Origin: Burkholderiales bacterium | Lineage (GTDB): Bacteria; Pseudomonadota; Gammaproteobacteria; Burkholderiales; Burkholderiaceae_D | Direction: 5' to 3' | Assembly: GCA_028868455.1 (NCBI GenBank) | Contig: JAGWUK010000076.1 | Coordinates: 1 to 9,588 of the forward strand | DNA: 9,588 nucleotides | Shown here: piece after piece, positions 1-6,422 of the stretch | Layout: the number at the start of each line of letters is the position of its first letter | How positions within the stretch are numbered: position 1 is the first letter of the stretch | The notes under the pieces: generated by a model | The model's database searches: none | What the model saw: only the letters and a program-made list of their open reading frames with translations | Told to the model about the DNA's origin: nothing | Made by a program: the position numbers and the translations under genes

Positions 1-83
1 TTAAAGAAAATCCTTGGCAATCGGCAGGAATTGCCGCGGGTGTCGGGTTGCTGCTGGGTTTATTGATCGGCCGCAGTAAATAA
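1..83 (+). CDS. DUF883 (YqjD/ElaB family) protein, C-terminal end only
   Basis: Partial gene: the start lies outside the window and the frame runs from position 3 to the TAA at 81-83. The 26 visible residues read KENPWQSAGIAAGVG followed by LLLGLLIGRSK, the typical C-terminal end of the DUF883 family: an ENPW-type entry, then a Gly-rich hydrophobic helix and a short basic tail with GR. In E. coli, relatives (YqjD, ElaB) are inner-membrane proteins with a single C-terminal membrane segment and have been linked to ribosome binding in stationary phase; that role is family knowledge and is not shown here. The next gene starts 4 bases downstream, which supports co-transcription with the yqjE-like and yqjK-like genes, the same order as in enterobacteria. 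The family assignment is fairly firm, but the exact paralogue cannot be told from this fragment. Confidence 0.8.
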   Translation, partial: KENPWQSAGIAAGVGLLLGLLIGRSK

Positions 84-87
84 GCGT

Positions 88-471
88 ATGGCGCTGACCG
101 ACTCACTCAGGCAATTCGCAGCAACGCTCATTAATATCAGCCATACCCGTCTTGAGTTGGCATCTGTTGAGTTGGAGGAGGAAATCGCAAGATTTTCCTC
201 CATGTTGCTATGGTCGTTGACGGCTTTGTTTTTTGCCGGATTAGCCGTATTGCTGGCAATTGCCCTTTTGGTTGCGCTATTTTGGGACACGCATAAAATT
301 GCTTTACTCTGCGCATTGTTAACAGTGTTTTCCGGTACCGCTATTGTGATTGCCATGCGCATGCGCAAACTTTGGCAAGAGAAACCCCGCCTGTTATCCT
401 TTACGCTGACAGAATTAAAAAAGGACAGCGCAGCTTTGCAAGGGGAGTCTGCTACTCCACCATCGGAATAA
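88..471 (+). CDS. yqjE: YqjE-like inner-membrane protein (phage holin superfamily III type)
   Basis: A 127-residue protein. An amphipathic N-terminal part (residues 1-36) contains a TRLELASVELEEE stretch typical of the YqjE family. Two hydrophobic segments follow, at about residues 39-66 and 70-90, then a basic RMRK turn and a polar, probably cytoplasmic tail. This fits a small two-helix inner-membrane protein. Domain databases often label the family 'phage holin', but the chromosomal context next to a YqjD-like and a YqjK-like gene argues for the housekeeping YqjE group rather than a lysis protein. The biochemical role is unknown. The ATG at 88 lies 4 bases after the upstream stop and has no good Shine-Dalgarno sequence, so translation is probably coupled to the upstream gene. 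The charged N-terminus matches the family and no better start is seen. Confidence 0.8.
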   Translation: MALTDSLRQFAATLINISHTRLELASVELEEEIARFSSMLLWSLTALFFAGLAVLLAIALLVALFWDTHKIALLCALLTVFSGTAIVIAMRMRKLWQEKPRLLSFTLTELKKDSAALQGESATPPSE

Positions 472-473
472 GG
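470..473 (+). promoter_or_regulatory. Ribosome binding site fixing the yqjK start
   Basis: AAGG overlaps the TAA stop of yqjE (469-471) and sits 8 bases before the ATG at 482. This favours that ATG over the in-frame GTG at 473, which lies on the AAGG itself and has no site of its own. Confidence 0.6.
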
Positions 474-481
474 TGCGCCTG

Positions 482-808
482 ATGACAAGTAAGCTCGAAA
501 ATCTGGCTCTGCGACGCGAAGCACTTTTGCTAAAAATCCAGGCGCAACGCCATGTCTTAACGCTTCAAGGCAGGCAATTCAAACAATCCATGGAAACCGC
601 GGACATTGCTCTACGTGTCGCCGGAAAAGTCAGCGCAGTAATTCGACAACGCCCTGTCTTGGGATTTGCTCTTGCAGCGACGATCGTCGCAATCAAACCA
701 CAGCGGGTAATCACTTTAGTCCGCTCAGCGCTAACAGGGTGGCAAATTTGGCAGAATTTTGCTCCCATCCTGCGTCGGTTGCAGCAACAAGAGCAGGAAA
801 AGAACTGA
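482..808 (+). CDS. yqjK: YqjK-like protein
   Basis: A 108-residue protein from the ATG at 482; a GTG at 473 in the same frame would add three residues but has no ribosome site. The protein is rich in Arg, Gln and Leu. It has a helical N-terminal region (MTSKLENLALRREALLLKIQ), then a moderately hydrophobic piece around residues 53-65 (PVLGFALAATIVA) and a basic region ending in a Gln/Glu-rich tail. This layout, and the position directly after a YqjE-like gene, fits the YqjK family, whose function is not known. The pattern suggests a small protein lying against or weakly inserted in the inner membrane, but the hydrophobic piece is short for a full membrane crossing. The stop codon lies in the loop of a perfect 12-bp hairpin (793-823). 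It is probably the last gene of the yqjD-E-K unit, since the next gene is convergent. Confidence 0.7.
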   Translation: MTSKLENLALRREALLLKIQAQRHVLTLQGRQFKQSMETADIALRVAGKVSAVIRQRPVLGFALAATIVAIKPQRVITLVRSALTGWQIWQNFAPILRRLQQQEQEKN

Positions 809-823
809 AAATTCTTTTCCTGC
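793..823. repeat. Perfect 12-bp inverted repeat spanning the end of yqjK
   Basis: Arms GCAGGAAAAGAA (793-804) and TTCTTTTCCTGC (812-823) are perfect complements around a 7-base loop that contains the yqjK stop codon (806-808). It lies between convergent yqjK and proC, so it may act as a transcription stop or as a 3' stabilising hairpin for either mRNA. It is not a textbook intrinsic terminator: no T run follows on the plus strand, and the A7 at 830-836 reads as T7 before, not after, the hairpin on the minus strand. Just downstream of proC a weaker hairpin (848-853 with 857-862) has only a short T stretch behind it on the minus strand. The rest of 809-860 shows nothing else. Confidence 0.5.
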
Positions 824-860
824 ATTATCAAAAAAAGCCAGCAGCAAAAGAAGAGCCTTC

Positions 861-1688
861 TTAAGCTTGTTGCCCGTATTCTTCCCCTAATTCACGCCCT
901 CTTGCTGCAGCAAGTTTAACGGCCTTAATGATAGATAGTTTCACGTCATCTGCCTCCATACTGGACAGCGCAGCATAGGTCGTCCCACCTTTGGACGTAA
1001 CGCGCTCACGCAAAACAGAAACCGGTTCGCTGGAATGCATTGCAAGCTGCGCAGCTCCGTTAAATGTTCCTATCGCCAATTGCATACCCTGATCTTCCGT
1101 CAAACCAAGTTCCATCGCAGCTTGCTGCAAGGCTTCGATAAAATAAAAAACGTAGGCGGGACCGCTACCGGATACAGCCGTCACTACGTCTATCTTGTCC
1201 TCGTCCTCGAGCCAGATCGCGTTACCGACAGCGTGCATGATGCTTTCAGCTGCGTTCTTTTGCTCCTCAGAAACTTCCGGCAAGGCAAATAAACCTGTCA
1301 TTCCTTTTCCAATCAACGCAGGCGTGTTTGGCATAGCGCGAACAATTTTCTGATAACCGTTCAACCATCGGGCAATATCAGTGGCCCGCACTCCAGCCGC
1401 AATCGACAGCAATAATTGCTCGTTCAAAAATGGTTTTAATTCACCGACTACGTCACGCAATTGCTGAGGCTTGACTGCCAGAATAATAACGTCCAGCGGC
1501 ATCAGTCGATCATCAAATCCCAGTGAAGTAGTCACCCCAAATTCTGTCTCCATGCGCGTCAGTGACATTTGATTGAGGTCGACAACATGAATATGTTCGG
1601 GTCCTGTCAACTCTGTCACCAGACCACCAATTAATGCAGCGGCCATATTGCCGCCGCCAATAAAACCAATTTTCAATTTATTTTGCAT
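861..1688 (-). CDS. proC: Pyrroline-5-carboxylate reductase (last step of proline synthesis)
   Basis: ProC reduces 1-pyrroline-5-carboxylate to L-proline with NAD(P)H in the cytoplasm. The 275-residue length is usual for the family. The N-terminal Rossmann domain shows GFIGGGNM at 8-15 for cofactor binding, then AVKPQ at 71-75 and AMPNTP at 118-123. The C-terminal helical dimerisation and substrate domain carries SGSGPAY at 173-179 and TSKGGTT at 231-237, the family signature that lines the substrate site. The ATG at 1688 is chosen because MQNKLKIGFIGGGN is the normal family start and GGGAG lies 8 bases upstream; a TTG at 1703 would add only five residues. The first 11 bases overlap the end of yggS, so the two are expected to be translated together. 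No frameshift or missing motif is seen. Confidence 0.96.
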   Translation of the reverse strand: MQNKLKIGFIGGGNMAAALIGGLVTELTGPEHIHVVDLNQMSLTRMETEFGVTTSLGFDDRLMPLDVIILAVKPQQLRDVVGELKPFLNEQLLLSIAAGVRATDIARWLNGYQKIVRAMPNTPALIGKGMTGLFALPEVSEEQKNAAESIMHAVGNAIWLEDEDKIDVVTAVSGSGPAYVFYFIEALQQAAMELGLTEDQGMQLAIGTFNGAAQLAMHSSEPVSVLRERVTSKGGTTYAALSSMEADDVKLSIIKAVKLAAARGRELGEEYGQQA

Positions 1689-2382
1689 AGTTTCTGCTCC
1701 CAAAAATTGCGGTTCCTATACGCAACATAGTGCTGCCCTCTGCTATTGCTGCGTGCAAATCGCTGCTCATTCCCATCGACAATGTATCGACGGGAACACC
1801 ATTTTCAATAAGCTGCTGGTTTAACTCGTTCAAGCGTCGGAACGCCAGGCGCTGTTCCTGCTCATTGTCGGTCGGCCTTGGAATTGCCATCAATCCACGA
1901 AATTTCAGGCGAGGCAAATCTGCGATTCTTTTGGCTATTTCAAGCGTTTCCTCTGCTAAAACACCGCCTTTGCTTTCCTCGCCGCTGATATTGACCTGTA
2001 AACAAATATTTAACGGTGCCATGTCTGCGGGTCTTTGTTCAGACAAACGATTCGCAATTTTTTCCCTGTCTATTGAATGCACCCAGGAAAAATGCTCTGC
2101 GATCGGCCGCGTCTTATTACTTTGAATAGGTCCAATAAAATGCCATTCGAGATGTGCTGCAGGTAACATGTTTTTAACTGCGGCCATCTTGTCCAATGCC
2201 TCCTGCAGATAATTCTCTCCAAACGCCAACTGTCCACTCTTAAAGGCTTCCACGACGGCTTCAGGACCAAATGTTTTCGAAACGGCGAGCAATCGAATCG
2301 GTTCAGGATCTCGGTTAGCAGCAATTGCTGAAGAACGGATATCGCTAAGTACGGCTTGCAAGTTGTCAGAAATTAAGGACAT
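1678..2382 (-). CDS. yggS: YggS / PLPBP family pyridoxal phosphate homeostasis protein
   Basis: A cytoplasmic PLP-binding TIM-barrel protein related to the N-terminal domain of alanine racemase. The family has no established enzymatic activity but keeps vitamin B6 and amino acid pools in balance. At 234 residues it has the normal length. AVSKT at 33-37 supplies the PLP lysine (K36). FGENYLQE at 54-61, HFIGPIQSNK at 81-90, MGMSSDLHAAI at 203-213 and RIGTAIFG at 221-228 are the conserved phosphate- and cofactor-binding segments. The start MSLISDNLQAV matches family N-termini. The frame stays open upstream to an ATG at 2478, and an ATG at 2406 would add eight residues, but neither has a clear ribosome site; neither, admittedly, has the chosen start. 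It precedes proC and overlaps it by 11 bases, a pairing seen in very many bacteria. Confidence 0.93.
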   Translation of the reverse strand: MSLISDNLQAVLSDIRSSAIAANRDPEPIRLLAVSKTFGPEAVVEAFKSGQLAFGENYLQEALDKMAAVKNMLPAAHLEWHFIGPIQSNKTRPIAEHFSWVHSIDREKIANRLSEQRPADMAPLNICLQVNISGEESKGGVLAEETLEIAKRIADLPRLKFRGLMAIPRPTDNEQEQRLAFRRLNELNQQLIENGVPVDTLSMGMSSDLHAAIAEGSTMLRIGTAIFGSRNYAK

Positions 2383-2446
2383 AATCAGGGTATCAATGCT
2401 CTGCATAACTCGTTTTTGGACTGGTATGACCTTACGCACGGCCAGT

Positions 2447-2475
2447 TTGCCACCAACGAAGTCAACGACTTTTAT
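2447..2475 (+). promoter_or_regulatory. Possible sigma-70 type promoter for pilT
   Basis: TTGCCA (2447-2452, five of six to consensus) and TTTTAT (2470-2475, four of six) are separated by 17 bases in the 107-base divergent region between yggS and pilT. The expected transcript start would fall near 2482, on top of the pilT ribosome site (GGAA, 2480-2483), leaving almost no leader. That weakens the call, and the real promoter may lie further upstream. The spacer holds two direct copies of CAACGA (2454-2459, 2463-2468) and a small inverted repeat AAGTC-AAC-GACTT (2459-2471). No convincing yggS promoter was found on the other strand. Confidence 0.2.
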
Positions 2476-2489
2476 CATCGGAATTATAA

Positions 2490-3533
2490 ATGGACATTTC
2501 TGAACTGCTGGCGTTTTCGGTCAAGAATAACGCCTCTGATCTTCACTTATCTTCCGGCCTACCGCCGATGATACGCGTGCATGGCGATGTTCGTCGCATT
2601 AATCTTCCTCCGCTGGAGCATAAAGATGTGCATGACTTGATCTATGACATCATGAATGACTCGCAACGCAAAGCCTATGAAGAAACGCTGGAATGCGACT
2701 TCTCGTTTTCGATTCCGGGATTGGCGCGCTTTCGTGTCAATGCATTTAATCAGGAACGCGGCCCAGCAGCAGTTATGCGTACGATTCCGTCGAAAATTCT
2801 GTCTTTGGAACAGTTGAATACACCAAAAATTTTCGCCGATCTAGCGTTGAAACCACGCGGTCTGGTTCTGGTAACTGGCCCAACCGGTTCAGGAAAATCG
2901 ACCACACTGGCTGCAATGGTCAATCATCTCAACGAAAACGAATACGGTCATATTTTGACAGTAGAAGACCCTATCGAATTCGTGCATGACTCTAAAAAAT
3001 GTCTGATCAATCAGCGCGAAGTCGGACCACACACCCTGTCGTTCAATAACGCCCTGCGCTCTGCATTGCGTGAAGATCCTGACGCCATTCTGGTGGGTGA
3101 GTTACGTGATCTCGAAACTATTCGCCTGGCATTGACCGCAGCGGAAACCGGCCACTTGGTCTTTGGTACCCTGCATACCTCTTCAGCAGCGAAAACGATT
3201 GATCGTATTGTTGACGTTTTCCCCGCAGAAGAAAAAGAAATGGTACGTTCCATGCTGTCTGAATCATTGCAAGCCGTTATCTCGCAGACTTTACTCAAAA
3301 CCAAGGATGGCTCAGGCCGGGTAGCCGCACACGAAATCATGCTCGGCACACCTGCAATCCGCAATCTGATTCGTGAGGCAAAAGTGGCGCAAATGTACTC
3401 GGCCATTCAAACCGGTAGCAATCTGGGTATGCAGACTCTGGATCAAAACCTGACTGACCTAGTCCGTCGCAACGTAATTTCAGTTGGTGCTGCACGTGGT
3501 GCGGCAAAAACCCCTGAGAACTTCCCAGGTTAA
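2490..3533 (+). CDS. pilT: Type IV pilus retraction ATPase PilT
   Basis: Hexameric cytoplasmic motor that depolymerises type IV pili at the inner-membrane base and drives twitching, DNA uptake and surface sensing. At 347 residues it has the family length. An N-terminal PAS-like domain contains NNASDLHLSSG (13-23). The secretion ATPase core has Walker A GPTGSGKST at 130-138 (K136), the Asp box VEDPIEF at 158-164, Walker B ILVGELRD at 200-207 (E204) and the His box TGHLVFGTLHT at 220-230. The AIRNLIRE motif at 289-296, known to be needed for retraction by PilT, is intact and separates it from PilB and PilU. The ATG at 2490 has GGAA 6 bases upstream. It diverges from yggS and is followed by pilU after 21 bases, the usual order in beta- and gammaproteobacteria. 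Confidence 0.96.
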   Translation: MDISELLAFSVKNNASDLHLSSGLPPMIRVHGDVRRINLPPLEHKDVHDLIYDIMNDSQRKAYEETLECDFSFSIPGLARFRVNAFNQERGPAAVMRTIPSKILSLEQLNTPKIFADLALKPRGLVLVTGPTGSGKSTTLAAMVNHLNENEYGHILTVEDPIEFVHDSKKCLINQREVGPHTLSFNNALRSALREDPDAILVGELRDLETIRLALTAAETGHLVFGTLHTSSAAKTIDRIVDVFPAEEKEMVRSMLSESLQAVISQTLLKTKDGSGRVAAHEIMLGTPAIRNLIREAKVAQMYSAIQTGSNLGMQTLDQNLTDLVRRNVISVGAARGAAKTPENFPG

Positions 3534-3554
3534 TTTTTTGAGGACTGCACTATC

Positions 3555-4691
3555 ATGGAACGCGATCAGGCCACCAAATTCATGCATGATCTGCTGAGGC
3601 TGATGCTCAGCAAAAATGGATCAGACTTATTTATCACTGCAGAATTTCCGCCTGCGTTCAAGATCGACGGAAAAGTCACGCCGGTATCCAATCAGCCTTT
3701 GACGCCAGCACACACTGTCGATCTGGCGCGCGCGATCATGAATGACAAGCAGGCGGCGGAATTTGAAGCGACGAAAGAATGTAATTTTGCGATCAACCCC
3801 GCAGGCATGGGACGTTTCCGCGTTTCGGCGTTTATGCAGCAAGGTCGCGTCGGCCTGGTTTTACGTACTATTACGACCGCGATTCCCAAGCTGGAAGATC
3901 TGGGATTACCGGAGAATCTGAAAGAAATTGCGCTGACAAAGCGCGGACTGGTCATCATGGTTGGCGCGACCGGTTCAGGTAAATCAACAACGCTTGCCGC
4001 CATGCTTGGATACCGCAATGCCAATAGCTACGGTCACATCATTACGGTAGAAGATCCAATCGAATATGTACACCCGCATGGCAACTGTATTGTGACGCAA
4101 AGGGAAATTGGCATCGATACAGAAGACTGGGGTGCGGCTCTCAAGAATTCATTGCGTCAGGCGCCAGATGTTATACAGATTGGCGAAATCCGAGACAGAG
4201 AAACAATGGACTTTGCTGTTGCATTTGCAGAAACTGGGCACTTATGTCTTGCCACTTTGCACGCGAACAGTTCGAATCAGGCGTTGGATCGTATCATCAA
4301 CTTTTTCCCTGAAGAGCGCCGTGCGCAATTGTTAATGGATTTATCACTTAATCTCAAAGGGGTAATCTCACAACGTTTAATCCCGCTGAAAGGCCGCAAA
4401 GGGCGTGTTGCGGCGGTTGAGATTATGTTGAACACACCGCTGGTTTCCGATCTGATTTTCAAAGGCCAGGTCCACGAAATTAAAGAAATCATGAAAAAGT
4501 CGCGCGAATTGGGCATGCAGACATTTGACCAGGCCTTATTCGACTTACATGAGGCAGACAAAATCACCTATGAAGATGCCCTGCGCAACGCTGACTCTGT
4601 CAATGAGCTCAGGCTGGCGATTATGTTAAAAGGCAAAGAAGCGAAAGAACGTGATCTGACGGCAGGCACACATCATCTGGGGATTGTATAA
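3555..4691 (+). CDS. pilU: PilT-dependent retraction ATPase PilU
   Basis: Paralogue of PilT that works with it in pilus retraction, giving extra force, and depends on PilT in the species studied. At 378 residues it has the typical PilU length, longer than PilT at the C-terminus. Motifs: NGSDLFITA at 21-29 in the N-terminal domain, Walker A GATGSGKST at 137-145 (K143), Asp box VEDPIEY at 165-171, Walker B VIQIGEIRD at 206-214 (E211) and His box TGHLCLATLHA at 227-237. The PilT motif AIRNLIRE is replaced by PLVSDLIFKG (295-304), and a charged tail follows (about 340-378), both as expected for PilU. A GAGGA site at 3540-3544 precedes the ATG by 10 bases. The short gap after pilT contains a T6 run but no hairpin, so pilT and pilU should be one transcript. 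Confidence 0.95.
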   Translation: MERDQATKFMHDLLRLMLSKNGSDLFITAEFPPAFKIDGKVTPVSNQPLTPAHTVDLARAIMNDKQAAEFEATKECNFAINPAGMGRFRVSAFMQQGRVGLVLRTITTAIPKLEDLGLPENLKEIALTKRGLVIMVGATGSGKSTTLAAMLGYRNANSYGHIITVEDPIEYVHPHGNCIVTQREIGIDTEDWGAALKNSLRQAPDVIQIGEIRDRETMDFAVAFAETGHLCLATLHANSSNQALDRIINFFPEERRAQLLMDLSLNLKGVISQRLIPLKGRKGRVAAVEIMLNTPLVSDLIFKGQVHEIKEIMKKSRELGMQTFDQALFDLHEADKITYEDALRNADSVNELRLAIMLKGKEAKERDLTAGTHHLGIV

Positions 4692-4693
4692 AT

Positions 4694-5176
4694 ATGAGCG
4701 CATTTGATTACACCGCCAATGATCTCCACGGTACGCCAACTGATCTGAAACAATATCAGGGGAAAGTCACGCTAATCGTGAATACCGCCAGTCAATGTGG
4801 CTTTACGCCGCAATACAAAGGACTGGAAAAAGTCTATCAGCAGTTCAAAGATCGTGGCGTCGTGGTACTTGGTTTCCCTTGCAATCAGTTTGGCCATCAG
4901 GAACCGGGATCAGCGGAGGAAATTGGCGCTTTTTGTGAAAAAAATTACGGCGTGACATTTCCATTATTCGAAAAAGTACATGTCAATGGCAGCGACGCTC
5001 ATCCTTTATTTAAGCACCTAAAATCACAAGCACCTGGCATACTCGGCAGCGAATTAATCAAATGGAACTTCACCAAATTTCTGGTAAAGAAAGATGGTTC
5101 GGTATTCAAACGATATGCGCCGCAAACCGCGCCAGAAGACCTGATTGCTGACATTACTTTACTGTTAGCGGAATAG
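4694..5176 (+). CDS. Glutathione peroxidase family thiol peroxidase (BtuE/Gpx type)
   Basis: Reduces hydrogen peroxide or organic and lipid hydroperoxides in the cytoplasm. It has 160 residues, the normal bacterial length, and a thioredoxin fold. The active-site tetrad is visible: Cys35 in NTASQCGFT (30-38), Gln69 in NQFGHQEPG (64-72), and Trp124 and Asn125 in IKWNFTKF (122-129). The peroxidatic residue is Cys, not selenocysteine. Cys81 in FCEKNYGVTFP (80-90) is at the position of the resolving Cys of thioredoxin-dependent members, so thioredoxin rather than glutathione is the likelier reductant; this is inferred from the family. The ATG at 4694 follows the pilU stop by 2 bases, with a GGGG (4678-4681) inside the end of pilU as the only possible ribosome site, so translation is probably coupled. 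It converges with glcF, only one base separating the stop codons, and no terminator is seen. Confidence 0.93.
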   Translation: MSAFDYTANDLHGTPTDLKQYQGKVTLIVNTASQCGFTPQYKGLEKVYQQFKDRGVVVLGFPCNQFGHQEPGSAEEIGAFCEKNYGVTFPLFEKVHVNGSDAHPLFKHLKSQAPGILGSELIKWNFTKFLVKKDGSVFKRYAPQTAPEDLIADITLLLAE

Positions 5177-5177
5177 T

Positions 5178-6416
5178 TTATTGTTGCTGGTCTGCGTGCA
5201 ATGCCTGATCAATTAATTCGATCCAGTGTTGTACCGGTAATGCTGTTCCAGATTGCAAGTGTGTGATGCATCCAATATTTGCTGACACGATTGTGTCCGG
5301 CTTTGTTGCTAACAGACTTTTTAATTTATTTTCGCGTAGACGATAAGATAAATCGGCTTGCAAAATGGAATAAGTGCCAGCAGAACCACAACAAAGATGA
5401 CTATCGGCACATAGATGTACGTCCACACCGATGGCTCGCAATAGATGTTCAACTTTACCACGTATTTGTTGGCCATGTTGCAACGTGCATGGCGGATGCC
5501 ATGCAACCCTACTAGCCACCCGTCCTTTTACCTTGGCGAGTAATTCTGCCTCAAACTCCGGCAATATTTCACTGATATCCCTGGTCAGGCCGGATATACG
5601 TTTTGCCTTGGCGGCATAATCTGCATCCTGCGATAACAAGTGACCGTAATCCTTGACTGTAACTCCGCACCCAGATGCATTTATCACGATCGCTTCAGCC
5701 CCTTCTTCAATCAGCGGCCACCATGCATTAATATTACGGCGCATATCCTCAAGAGCGGCATCCTGGTCATTAAGATGAAAGCGAATAGCACCACAACAAC
5801 CGGCATTTTCAGGCCTTAATAACTGCACTCCCAAGGCATCCAGAACGCGAGCGGTTGAGGTATTAATATTGGGCGACATGGTTGGCTGAACACAGCCTTC
5901 CAGCATTATCATTTTGCGTACATATTGGCGAACAGGCCAAACACCCGCATTTTGGCGTTTCGGAACCTTACTTTGCAGGGTTTTCGGCAATAATGTCCGT
6001 ACCCCCTGACCAAGCTTCATGGCGGGCGAAAACAGCCATTGACGCGGCAAAAGCTCTTTCAAGGCAAGACGGGTCAGTCTTTGACTTAATGGCCGCGGAA
6101 CCTGTTCATCAACGACTTTACGTCCAATATCGACCAAGCGGCCGTACTGCACGCCTGATGGACAAGTAGACTCACAACTGCGACAAGTCAGGCAACGATC
6201 AAGATGCTGCTGCGTTTTGGTTGTTGCTGGCTTACCTTCCAGCACCTGTTTAATCAGATAAATACGACCACGCGGCCCATCCAGCTCATCTCCCAATAAT
6301 TGGTAGGTAGGGCAAGTTGCAGTACAAAAACCGCAATGCACACACTTTCGCAAAATTTCTTCTGCTTCATTGCCTTCATGCGTGTCTTTTATAAAATCAG
6401 CGAGGTTGGTTTGCAT
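5178..6416 (-). CDS. glcF: Glycolate oxidase/dehydrogenase iron-sulfur subunit GlcF
   Basis: Electron-transfer subunit of the GlcDEF complex, which oxidises glycolate to glyoxylate and passes electrons towards the membrane quinone pool. It has 412 residues, close to the E. coli length. Two 4Fe-4S ferredoxin motifs lie at the N-terminus, C25-C28-C31-C35 and C75-C78-C81-C85, each ending in Cys-Pro. Two CCG domains follow: GCCGAIRFH at 206-214 preceded by LEGC at 172-175, and LCCGSAGTY at 341-349 preceded by HPPC at 307-310. These Cys-rich domains may hold further clusters or contact the partner subunits. The ATG at 6416 lies 6 bases after the glcE stop. An AAGGA is present about 13 bases upstream, which is far, so coupling to glcE is likely. 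It is the last gene of the operon, with no terminator before the convergent peroxidase gene. Confidence 0.95.
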   Translation of the reverse strand: MQTNLADFIKDTHEGNEAEEILRKCVHCGFCTATCPTYQLLGDELDGPRGRIYLIKQVLEGKPATTKTQQHLDRCLTCRSCESTCPSGVQYGRLVDIGRKVVDEQVPRPLSQRLTRLALKELLPRQWLFSPAMKLGQGVRTLLPKTLQSKVPKRQNAGVWPVRQYVRKMIMLEGCVQPTMSPNINTSTARVLDALGVQLLRPENAGCCGAIRFHLNDQDAALEDMRRNINAWWPLIEEGAEAIVINASGCGVTVKDYGHLLSQDADYAAKAKRISGLTRDISEILPEFEAELLAKVKGRVASRVAWHPPCTLQHGQQIRGKVEHLLRAIGVDVHLCADSHLCCGSAGTYSILQADLSYRLRENKLKSLLATKPDTIVSANIGCITHLQSGTALPVQHWIELIDQALHADQQQ

Positions 6417-6422
6417 AGCCAG

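Noticed and set aside
88..471. Phage holin, hinting at a prophage edge
   Set aside because: The two-helix YqjE family is often labelled as a holin, but flanking YqjD-like and YqjK-like genes and the absence of any phage gene make this a chromosomal housekeeping locus.
60..524. 154-residue open frame on the minus strand opposite yqjE
   Set aside because: Composition is low in family-like motifs, rich in Ser and Asn as expected for an antisense shadow, and it covers the well-supported yqjE frame and its junctions.
3011..3406. 131-residue minus-strand open frame inside pilT
   Set aside because: It lies opposite the most conserved part of the PilT ATPase domain and is explained by that coding sequence.
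2490..4691. Two similar neighbouring ATPase genes as a recent tandem duplication
   Set aside because: They differ clearly in length and in the AIRNLIRE region and fit the ancient, well-known PilT and PilU pair.
4694..5176. Selenocysteine-containing peroxidase
   Set aside because: The active-site codon is an ordinary Cys codon (TGT) at residue 35 and there is no in-frame TGA.
5279..5515. 78-residue plus-strand open frame opposite glcF
   Set aside because: Shadow of the glcF coding sequence, with no ribosome site and no recognisable domain.
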